In this document: piece after piece, positions 18,127 to 24,471 of the stretch
Numbering within the stretch: position 1 is the stretch's first letter
Layout of the letters: each line of letters opens with the position of its first letter
Assembly: GCA_024231855.1 (NCBI GenBank)
Contig: JAAEQD010000230.1
Location: 1-60,958, forward strand
Length of the DNA: 60,958 nt
DNA from: Candidatus Zixiibacteriota bacterium
Lineage (GTDB): Bacteria > Zixibacteria > MSB-5A5 > UBA10806 > 4484-95
Reading direction: 5' to 3'
The notes under the pieces: model-generated
Seen by the model: the letters and a program-made list of their open reading frames with translations, nothing else
What the model was told of the DNA's origin: nothing
The model's database searches: none
Translations under genes and position numbers: made by a program

Positions 18127-18408
18127 TCACAATTTCTCAATAACAAAATCCAGATGAGAAATTTCGCCAGTATTAACATCAACCTTTTGTTCTTTCTGAA
18201 TTCCATCCTCAGTACTGGCCATCAATGAATACGCGCCACCTATCAGATCATCAAAGCTATATTCGCCATTCTCGTTAGTTAACGCGGCTATATCCTTATG
18301 CTCAGGGCTATCACCGGTAATAATAATCGTGGCTCCCTCGATAGGGCGCCCCATTAGGTCTTTGACCTGTCCTTGTATCGTACCCATAACAAGATTACTC
18401 CCTGACAT
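18127..18408 (-). CDS. Carboxypeptidase-regulatory-like domain protein
   Basis: A 93-residue single beta-sandwich of the CarboxypepD_reg type: GQVKDLMGRPIEGATIIITG, NENGEYSFDDL, G-x-Y-x-L. No signal peptide or membrane segment is visible. An SD-like GGGAG lies within the first codons, so the ATG at 18387 (starting MGTIQGQV) may be the real start. It lies 111 nt downstream of the protease gene on the same strand and could be its partner. Confidence 0.75.
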   Translation of the reverse strand: MSGSNLVMGTIQGQVKDLMGRPIEGATIIITGDSPEHKDIAALTNENGEYSFDDLIGGAYSLMASTEDGIQKEQKVDVNTGEISHLDFVIEKL

Positions 18409-18519
18409 TTAAGTATTCGGCTCGCGTCAAATCAACGTTAACTTGGCGGCGATCTGGAATATATTCCGAAATAATTATACATAAATATTCCCCAAAAAAC
18501 TAATGACTTTTACCGAGAG

Positions 18520-19656
18520 TTATGCTCCTATTTTCTTCCATTTTTTGATATTTTTATATACGGGCCTGGTTATTCGGGTTGCCGAATTACCCGCTGTTGA
18601 ACCATTCGTATGAATACCCACGGCATGACGTTTACCTTTCCTTAAACGCCAAACAGGCGAGCCACTCTGACCACCGGCTGTATCGATATTGTAAACCAAC
18701 GTTCTTGGAGTAACGAATTTGATCCGCCGGGCGTGCCACCATTGGGTGCCGGCGGGCTTATCGCCCGGATAGCCTGAAAGATTAACTTTTAATCCCATCA
18801 GACTGAAGAACGATAGATTCGCGAAGCCGAAGTATCCAAGACGGTTGCCATATTTGTTGCTGGAGGGTAAAATTATCGCGCCATAATCGTGTGAACGCTT
18901 ACGTTTACGAGTCCATCCTTTTACGCTTCTAAGATGAGTTACCGTAACTGAACCAAACGGTCTGGAAGCGGCATTCCTTCCGGGAATGACTTCAATACGT
19001 CTTGCCCACCCTCCATGGCGATGCATATAAACTACGTGACCGGCCGTTATTACCGTACCCGGGCCGCATAACCAACCGGTACCGATCCAGCGGCTGTTAT
19101 CTCTGGCAGTAATCAGTAATGAACATATACAACGCCAGGGATAAGCCCTGGTATTCGTTATACGAACTCTGTCATCACGGCCAATAACCACTTCGGCTAC
19201 TGTTTGGGCTAAACCGGGCTGTTGTTGGATTAATGCTGAAGTTACGGGATCGGCAAACTCCGCGTACCAGGCATCCAGAAGCCTGTTCTCATCAACGCCG
19301 GTTGCCACTTCATCCCTATTCATATCAAGGATTGTTTCATCAAAACCCTCAATTGGTTCGATTTCCATCCCATCCATTGATATTGTAGGCGCACCCTCCA
19401 TTCCATATTCAGGCATTTCCAACATCTTTTCTTCAGCCACCGTTTCGCCACTGGAACTCGCGTCCTCTTCGTGATCGGCGACTTCCGCTTCTTCAAGAGT
19501 TTCAGCCTCAGCTACTGTGGCTTCATCGGTCATCGTCGATTCCATATCAGAAATCTCGTCTCCCCCCGATTCCGCTCCGGCATATTCCTCATCAATCTCC
19601 TCAGTATACTGGCTTTCAGTGATCCTGTTTTTTTCTAACGTAATATTCTCAGGCAT
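18520..19656 (-). CDS. Trypsin-like (V8/Glu-endopeptidase-like) serine protease, no signal peptide
   Basis: A 378-residue protein with AAGGAGG before the ATG. Residues 1-110 are strongly acidic and low-complexity (runs of E, D, A, S). Residues about 125-165 may be a propeptide. The protease domain shows the triad: H in VITAGHVV, D in SHDYGAIIL, S in GGQSGSPVW, with the oxyanion GYPGDKP region between. The basic residue content of the C-terminal domain contrasts sharply with the acidic N-terminus. No signal peptide or TM segment is present, which is unusual for this fold. It is followed by the small domain protein at 18127. Confidence 0.85.
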   Translation of the reverse strand: MPENITLEKNRITESQYTEEIDEEYAGAESGGDEISDMESTMTDEATVAEAETLEEAEVADHEEDASSSGETVAEEKMLEMPEYGMEGAPTISMDGMEIEPIEGFDETILDMNRDEVATGVDENRLLDAWYAEFADPVTSALIQQQPGLAQTVAEVVIGRDDRVRITNTRAYPWRCICSLLITARDNSRWIGTGWLCGPGTVITAGHVVYMHRHGGWARRIEVIPGRNAASRPFGSVTVTHLRSVKGWTRKRKRSHDYGAIILPSSNKYGNRLGYFGFANLSFFSLMGLKVNLSGYPGDKPAGTQWWHARRIKFVTPRTLVYNIDTAGGQSGSPVWRLRKGKRHAVGIHTNGSTAGNSATRITRPVYKNIKKWKKIGA

Positions 19657-20035
19657 TTGCCCTCCTTTGGTTTGTTAAATGTTTTAAACTGCTTTTTGCC
19701 TTTCGAAATGCAAGACGAAACTAACACAATGATATTTATAGTCAAGCGGAATAATTCGGTTTAACAAGAAATCATCTCTCTGTACAATTACTCATTCGTC
19801 AACAAGAAAAATGACCGCGATAATTGAAAAACATCCGGCTTGCAATTATTCAAATCTATATTATGCAGTGGATAAAGTGGTAGATTTAAATTCCGTTGAT
19901 TACCTTTTGCGTATTTAAAGATCGTTTGAGGGAACGTTGTGCCTGAATATAAATTGTCGAGCGGATTAAGGTCCGGCAAAAACGAAAAGCCCGGTCGTTT
20001 ATCGCTATGACCCGGCTTAACATAGATTATTATTT
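19657..20035. other. Intergenic region between protease gene and glyS
   Basis: Holds the SD of the protease gene and the glyS terminator (19978-20018). A 63-codon minus-strand ORF (19788-19979) has no SD and no recognisable features. On the minus strand TTGACT lies at about 19740-19745 but its -10 is poor. Confidence 0.5.
19978..20018 (-). terminator. glyS terminator
   Basis: On the minus strand AAGCCGGGTC pairs with GACCGGGCTT (one internal G-G mismatch), followed by TTTTCGTTTTT. It begins 18 nt after the glyS stop codon. Confidence 0.75.
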
Positions 20036-21361
20036 TTACTCTCTCAAGTTTATCCGTTTGCCTACTAGATCAACTAATTCGCTTATCTTATGCCGGGACT
20101 GCTCCATACTGTCGCGTTCGCGAACCGTGACCGTTTCGTCTTCGAGAGTCTGGCCATCGATTGTGATGCAATACGGCGTACCGGCCTCATCCATACGTCG
20201 ATATCGCCGTCCCACCGCGCCGCCGTCATCGTAGAACACCTTGAAATGTTTTTTCAGATCCTGATATATCTTTTTCGCCACTTCGGGCATGCCTTCTTTT
20301 TTCACCAGCGGAAATATGGCAGCCTTGATCGGGGCGATTTTCGGCGACAAAGACAGCGATACGCGCGTATCTCCCTTAACCTCTTCCTCGCGATAAGCAT
20401 CGGCCAAACACAGAAGTGTAATCCGGTCGGCGCCGGCGGCCGTTTCAATGATATAGGGCAAATAGCGTTCCTTGGCTTGATCATCGAAATAGCGAAGGTC
20501 CTTACCGGAGGCTTCTTTGTGACGACCAAGATCGAAATCGGTGCGGTTGTGCACCCCCTCGACCTCTTTCCAGCCGAACGAGAATTCATATTCTATATCG
20601 TAGGCGGTTTTGGCATAATGTGCCAGTTCATCTTTGCCGTGCTCATGCCAGCGCAATTTCTCGGATCGAATGCCCAACTCCTGGTACCATTGCCAACGTT
20701 GATCTTTCCAGTATTCGAACCATTTATCATCCTCGGATGGGTGCACGAAATACTGCATCTCCATCTGCTCGAATTCACGGGTACGGAAAATGAAATTGCC
20801 TGGCGTTATCTCGTTTCTGAAAGCCTTGCCGATCTGGGCGATACCGAAAGGTATCTTCTGACGGGCCGGGACCATGACGTTCTGGAAATTGACATATACA
20901 CCCTGGGCGGTTTCCGGCCTGAGATAAACAACCGAACTGCTTTCCTCGACCGGCCCCATGAACGTCTTGAACATGAGATTGAAATTGCGGGGTTCGGTTA
21001 ACTCACCCTTGCAATCGGGGCAAACCTCGGACTGGAGAGTGTCGGCCCGGAAACGATGTTTACATCGCTTACAATCGACCATCGGATCGGTGAAACCATC
21101 GATATGCCCGGATGCCTGCCAGACTTTCGGCGACATCAGGATAGCGGCATCAACGCCCTCGATATCGTCGCGGCGATGAGTCATCGCCTCCCACCACAAC
21201 CGTTTGATATTATTCTTAAGTTCGACTCCCAACGGGCCGTAATCCCAACATGAGCCGAGGCCGCCGTAAATTTCCGATGATTGAAAGACAAAGCCGCGCC
21301 GCTTACACAGCGAGACCAGTTTATCCATTAAAGGGTCCAAACTTTTCTTTTTCTTGGCCAC
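20036..21361 (-). CDS. glyS: Glycyl-tRNA synthetase (homodimeric, class II)
   Basis: Charges tRNA-Gly. The 441-residue protein is the alpha2 type (glyQS): [20 protein letters not shown] (motif 1 region), a Cys4 zinc-like insert (CKRCKHRF...CPDCKG), [30 protein letters not shown] (motif 2), [16 protein letters not shown], and [12 protein letters not shown] with the C-terminal anticodon-binding domain. Start is GTG after GGAGGAAGT, giving M-A-K-K-K-K at the N-terminus. It is 18 nt downstream of recO and ends at a terminator. Confidence 0.96.
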   Translation of the reverse strand: MAKKKKSLDPLMDKLVSLCKRRGFVFQSSEIYGGLGSCWDYGPLGVELKNNIKRLWWEAMTHRRDDIEGVDAAILMSPKVWQASGHIDGFTDPMVDCKRCKHRFRADTLQSEVCPDCKGELTEPRNFNLMFKTFMGPVEESSSVVYLRPETAQGVYVNFQNVMVPARQKIPFGIAQIGKAFRNEITPGNFIFRTREFEQMEMQYFVHPSEDDKWFEYWKDQRWQWYQELGIRSEKLRWHEHGKDELAHYAKTAYDIEYEFSFGWKEVEGVHNRTDFDLGRHKEASGKDLRYFDDQAKERYLPYIIETAAGADRITLLCLADAYREEEVKGDTRVSLSLSPKIAPIKAAIFPLVKKEGMPEVAKKIYQDLKKHFKVFYDDGGAVGRRYRRMDEAGTPYCITIDGQTLEDETVTVRERDSMEQSRHKISELVDLVGKRINLRE

Positions 21362-21379
21362 ACTTCCTCCGAGTTTATT

Positions 21380-22141
21380 CTATTTCAACTGAGACAGGAA
21401 TTTAAACGATTTCAGGTTCCTGCGCAACCCCGAATGATAATCGGCGAAAGATAATATAAATTGCTCGATTTCACCCAAATTCTTCTGCGTGCACTCGATA
21501 TTCACGATTTCAGAAAGCGGGCGGCTGAGAAAATCCTGGAGAATACGAAGGCTGGTTTTGGAGAGTTTACCGTATTGGACATGCTCCAGGACATCATCGC
21601 TGCAGATAATGCCGCCTTTTTGGGAATCGTAGAAGGCAGCCCGATCCTCGTTTTTTTTGCCGCAGACCACGCACTCATACAACCTCGGCTGATACCCGAG
21701 TATAGCCAGGGTCTTGATGAAGGCCGCCCAGAACAGGGGCGCCGAGTTTTGGCCGGGGGATTTCATTATATGGCTGAAAAATTCAGCCGTCAGATCGAAT
21801 AACTCTATTATGGGTTGGTCTATCGATGTGCTTTTATCCAGAATTTCGCAGAACGCCGAAGCGAAACCAAACTTCGCCGGATCGGCGGCGATAGCTGAAT
21901 AATCATCGATCATATCGACTGAACCGATTGTGCCGAGTTCGACATTTTCTTTCAGGTAGATATTACATCGAACCAGGCTGAAAAGCTCCAGCGCGCCGCC
22001 TTTTTTGGTGGCCGATTTACGGGCGCCCTTGGCGACACATTTAAGTTTGCCGTTTTCCCCGGTAAACAGGGTGATCACCCGTGAACTCTCGCCCATCGAG
22101 AAGCCCCGGATGACGAAACCGTTTATCTGTTTGCGTGCCAT
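21380..22141 (-). CDS. recO: DNA repair protein RecO
   Basis: Mediator that loads RecA with RecR. The ORF is open to 22270, but family N-termini match from the ATG at 22141 (ARKQINGFVIRGFSMGESSRVITLFT), which overlaps the stop of the upstream gene as TAATG. It gives 253 residues: N-terminal OB fold (GKLKCVAKGARKSATKKGG), then the helical region with the zinc-binding-like cysteines CVVCGKK and ICSDD. The tight overlap suggests translational coupling with the ftsB-like gene. Confidence 0.92.
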   Translation of the reverse strand: MARKQINGFVIRGFSMGESSRVITLFTGENGKLKCVAKGARKSATKKGGALELFSLVRCNIYLKENVELGTIGSVDMIDDYSAIAADPAKFGFASAFCEILDKSTSIDQPIIELFDLTAEFFSHIMKSPGQNSAPLFWAAFIKTLAILGYQPRLYECVVCGKKNEDRAAFYDSQKGGIICSDDVLEHVQYGKLSKTSLRILQDFLSRPLSEIVNIECTQKNLGEIEQFILSFADYHSGLRRNLKSFKFLSQLK

Positions 22142-22491
22142 TATTTCGTTGAATCTTCGGGGGAAGGCAGAAACTGGATTATCTTCTGGTTCGATTTGGC
22201 GTAGCCGTATTGCTCCGAGGCGTACAGCTTGATATAGGCCGAATCGTTTTTCAGCTTGTCGATTTCCCACGTGAGGTCCTCAGCCTGCACCTTGAGATGG
22301 GTAATATCCTTTTTGGCCTCATCGACCTTGGAGTGGAGCTTGTAAATCCGAAACAAGCCATAATCGCCGCGAGTGAAAAGCACCGCCACGAAAACCACTG
22401 AGGTCAACAGCAGGAATTTCTTGACTCTCTTACCCAGCCGATCCATCCTGAGCCGTTTTAATATATCGGTTGTCATTCTGGGAAATTCCAT
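22141..22491 (-). CDS. Septum formation initiator (FtsB/DivIC-like)
   Basis: A 116-residue single-pass protein: basic N-terminus, TM segment about 25-43 (FLLLTSVVFVAVLFT), then a coiled coil (LHSKVDEAKKDITHLKVQAE...WEIDKLKNDS) and the family's YIKLYASEQYGYAKSNQKII, comparable to the ARE..GY..P.E region of FtsB/DivIC. It would act in the divisome. The better Shine-Dalgarno lies upstream of an in-frame short ORF that ends with TAG 6 nt before this ATG (see 22498-22557). Confidence 0.85.
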   Translation of the reverse strand: MEFPRMTTDILKRLRMDRLGKRVKKFLLLTSVVFVAVLFTRGDYGLFRIYKLHSKVDEAKKDITHLKVQAEDLTWEIDKLKNDSAYIKLYASEQYGYAKSNQKIIQFLPSPEDSTK

Positions 22492-22497
22492 AGACGG

Positions 22498-22557
22498 CTA
22501 CCTGCTGCCTTCCTGATCACATATATTTATAGCTTCATAATCGGTAATAGCATTCAT
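22498..22557 (-). CDS. 19-codon upstream ORF, in frame with ftsB-like gene
   Basis: ATG at 22557 is preceded by AGGAGGGG and a plausible promoter, and encodes MNAITDYEAINICDQEGSR before a TAG. The frame is the same as that of the ftsB-like gene, whose ATG comes two codons after the TAG. It may be a leader peptide or an N-terminal extension cut by a nonsense change. A second, shorter frame (ATG at 22553, 8 codons) uses the same SD. Confidence 0.4.
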   Translation of the reverse strand: MNAITDYEAINICDQEGSR

Positions 22558-22589
22558 TTCCCCTCCTCAGTGGGCTTACCGGTTCCGGA

Positions 22590-22618
22590 ATTGTAATATA
22601 AATTTCGGCGATGGGCAA
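22590..22618 (-). promoter_or_regulatory. promoter of ftsB-recO-glyS operon
   Basis: TTGCCC (22613-22618), 17-nt spacer, TACAAT (22590-22595) on the minus strand. The predicted transcript would begin about 25 nt before the upstream ORF at 22557. Confidence 0.5.
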
Positions 22619-22650
22619 TTGTTTTTTTTCACTCGGTGCCTCTCATTACA

Positions 22651-22676
22651 AAGCGGCGCTTCGTAACGAGAAGGGA
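22651..22676. repeat. REP-like repeat, copy 1
   Basis: AAGCGGCGCTTCG(T/C)AACGAGAAGG occurs here and at 22758-22783. The core GAAGC-GGC-GCTTC is palindromic. These REP-like units lie between ftsB and the TIR-like gene. Confidence 0.75.
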
Positions 22677-22720
22677 AGCACTGATACAAATCCTCGTGCC
22701 GCGCGCTACCAAAACCCTAG

Positions 22721-22741
22721 TTCCCAAGCGCTGCTTGGGAA
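22721..22741. repeat. Palindromic REP-like hairpin
   Basis: TTCCCAAGC-GCT-GCTTGGGAA is a perfect 9-bp inverted repeat with a 3-nt loop. Confidence 0.75.
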
Positions 22742-22757
22742 CGGGCGACTCGTTTCG

Positions 22758-22783
22758 AAGCGGCGCTTCGCAACGAGAAGGAA
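22758..22783. repeat. REP-like repeat, copy 2
   Basis: Second copy of the unit at 22651-22676, differing by about two bases, 107 bp downstream in direct orientation. It ends 15 nt before the -35 box of the TIR-like gene. Confidence 0.75.
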
Positions 22784-22798
22784 TTTGGGCGATATCAC

Positions 22799-22827
22799 TT
22801 GACAATGTGGTCTACGTTTATTAAATT
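22799..22827 (+). promoter_or_regulatory. promoter of TIR-like gene
   Basis: TTGACA (22799-22804), 17-nt spacer, TAAATT (22822-22827), 50 nt before the ATG at 22878. It follows directly on the REP-like block. Confidence 0.6.
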
Positions 22828-22877
22828 CCACATCAGGTCGAAGTTTATCAATGTAAGAATTACGCAGGGGTTAAGCC

Positions 22878-23711
22878 ATGAAAGAATGCTTTATAATAAT
22901 GCCGATAACCACGCCAGAATTTGTTCGAGACAAATATCCGGACCTTGATCATTTTTCGCATGTATTGGAACATCTATTCATACCCGCGATTGAAAAAGCG
23001 AAATTTAAGCCGATCAAACCAGTCGCGCAAGGGTCAGATATAATTCAAGGAGAGATAATCAGGAATTTGGAAACAACTGATTTGGTCTTATGTGATATAT
23101 CTATATTAAATCCTAATGTATTTTTTGAATTGGGAGTTCGAACAGCCTTAAACAAGCCGGTCAGTTTGGTTAAAGATAGTATTACAAACAAAATCCCATT
23201 TGATGTAAACATGATTCATCATCATTCCTACCGATGTGGTTTAAATGCATGGGAATTGAATGAAGATATTGAACAGTTATCTGTCCATATCAAACAGTGT
23301 GTTGATAGAAGTAATGAACACAATGCTCTCTGGGACTATTTTAGTTTAAGCTCAAAAGCACAACCCCTTAGCGAGAAAAGCAGCGATGACAAAATGGAAT
23401 TTTTAGTTTCCCAAGTTGAAGCTTTAAGGAACCAATTAGGCAGAACGCCAATGGTTATAAATGAGGGGCATAGAACTCTTGAAAAAGAGAGGAATTGTTA
23501 TCAAGAATTAATTAAAGATGCAGTAATTAAGTCAGACTATATTCACGATGTAAAATTCTCACGTAACTACATTAAAATCTTCATTAAAAAGGATACTATT
23601 AACTATTTTAATATAGATTCTATTCAAGAACATTCGAAACGAAAAGGTATCCATATCGAATTAGTTGAACTTGGAGATTATCATATAGTATTCAAAACTT
23701 ATCGCCGGTAA
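22878..23711 (+). CDS. TIR/nucleoside deoxyribosyltransferase-like protein
   Basis: A 277-residue soluble protein. Residues 1-145 look like the TIR-like / nucleoside 2-deoxyribosyltransferase superfamily: first strand CFIIMPI, then GSDIIQGEIIRNLETTDLVL, and NPNVFFELGVRTAL, in which E84 is at the place of the catalytic glutamate of NADase TIR and deoxyribosyltransferase proteins. The remaining about 130 residues (coiled stretch followed by an alpha/beta C-terminal part) are unrecognised. Such domains often act as NAD-cleaving effectors in phage defence, but no sensor or partner gene is next to it. It has its own promoter and is bounded by REP-like repeats and a truncated ORF. Confidence 0.65.
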   Translation: MKECFIIMPITTPEFVRDKYPDLDHFSHVLEHLFIPAIEKAKFKPIKPVAQGSDIIQGEIIRNLETTDLVLCDISILNPNVFFELGVRTALNKPVSLVKDSITNKIPFDVNMIHHHSYRCGLNAWELNEDIEQLSVHIKQCVDRSNEHNALWDYFSLSSKAQPLSEKSSDDKMEFLVSQVEALRNQLGRTPMVINEGHRTLEKERNCYQELIKDAVIKSDYIHDVKFSRNYIKIFIKKDTINYFNIDSIQEHSKRKGIHIELVELGDYHIVFKTYRR

Positions 23712-23783
23712 AACTAGAATTCAAAACTTAATATGTATGATCGATCTTATACCAAAACGAAAACTTGCACTCCTTCATCCCGC

Positions 23784-23811
23784 TTGACACCCGCAAAATA
23801 TGTATTATATT
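23784..23811 (+). promoter_or_regulatory. consensus promoter before truncated ORF
   Basis: TTGACA (23784-23789), 16-nt spacer, TATATT (23806-23811). It reads toward the 16-codon signal-peptide-like ORF at 23859 and antisense into the SET gene. Confidence 0.6.
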
Positions 23812-23858
23812 AAATCAGAGCTACTTTTGAGCATCGTCAATAAAAAAGAGCAAGCGTG

Positions 23859-23909
23859 ATGAGAAAGCTATTATATGTTTTGGCACTTATAGCTATTTCT
23901 ATGCGTTAG
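23859..23909 (+). pseudogene. Truncated signal-peptide ORF
   Basis: ATG-initiated ORF encoding MRKLLYVLALIAISMR and then a stop. It has the K/R start and hydrophobic core of a signal peptide but no mature protein, and lies about 50 nt behind a consensus promoter. It looks like the 5' end of a lost secreted-protein gene, though a tiny membrane peptide is possible. An AGGATG/CATCCT 6-bp inverted repeat follows at 23908-23929. Confidence 0.5.
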
Positions 23910-23948
23910 GATGGAAGGAATGACATCCTGATGCTTAGATTATTTACT

Positions 23949-24458
23949 TCATACGCCCTTGTTTTTCTTCCGCCGCGCCAGCTCCCGCAATAGTTCCGGC
24001 CAGTGTTCCTCGGCTAAGATGTAGCCTATGCAGTAGTCCGCGCCGCAGCGGCAGGGGTGCTCCTGCCAGTTATCGAAATTATAACCGTAGTTATAAGACA
24101 ACTCCTCGCCCTTCTCGATATCCCGCATGGCGCATATCCAGATGTGGCCATCGATATTGACCGCCTCGCAGTTGGGATCGCAGGTGTGATTGATAATACC
24201 GGCGGTGTTCCACGGCACGTTGCCGTCGATATCGTGGCGGCCGTTTAAATCGAATATATAGACAGCTCCCCTGGTAACATCGTTTTTTGACCTGCTCAAT
24301 ACCTTCTCGCCCCGGATATCAGATTCACGCTTGGTGATTTTTTCGCCGACATATTCGATTATTTCGGTACTGTCCGGGATATCCTTTTTGGCAAAAACAC
24401 CTTGGGAATGAATGGCCGAATTTTTTACGGTGATGTATGGTGAGGTCGTCTTTTTCAT
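23949..24458 (-). CDS. SET-domain protein (putative lysine methyltransferase)
   Basis: About 169 residues from the ATG at 24458; an in-frame TTG at 24479 overlaps the upstream gene. SET motifs are clear: SQGVFAKKDIPDSTEIIEYVGE at the N-terminus, NHTCDPNCEAV (the NHxCxPN S-adenosylmethionine-binding motif), GEELSYNYGY with the catalytic tyrosine, and a post-SET CRCGADYC cysteine cluster. The family methylates protein lysines; the target here is unknown. It is the last gene of the fabG-ispB-VWA-SET run. Confidence 0.85.
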   Translation of the reverse strand: MKKTTSPYITVKNSAIHSQGVFAKKDIPDSTEIIEYVGEKITKRESDIRGEKVLSRSKNDVTRGAVYIFDLNGRHDIDGNVPWNTAGIINHTCDPNCEAVNIDGHIWICAMRDIEKGEELSYNYGYNFDNWQEHPCRCGADYCIGYILAEEHWPELLRELARRKKNKGV

Positions 24459-24471
24459 TTTTATTATCTTT

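Noticed and set aside
19788..19979. 63-codon minus-strand ORF between protease and glyS
   Set aside because: No SD, no domain, ends near the glyS terminator; likely chance.
20090..21001. 303-codon plus-strand ORF
   Set aside because: Entirely antisense to glyS, whose class II synthetase motifs are unmistakable.
22142..22270. 43-codon N-terminal extension of recO
   Set aside because: It overlaps ftsB in another frame, and family N-termini begin at the ATG at 22141.
22611..22824. Two overlapping 62-63 codon plus-strand ORFs
   Set aside because: They cover REP-like palindromes and give the low-complexity peptides expected from them.
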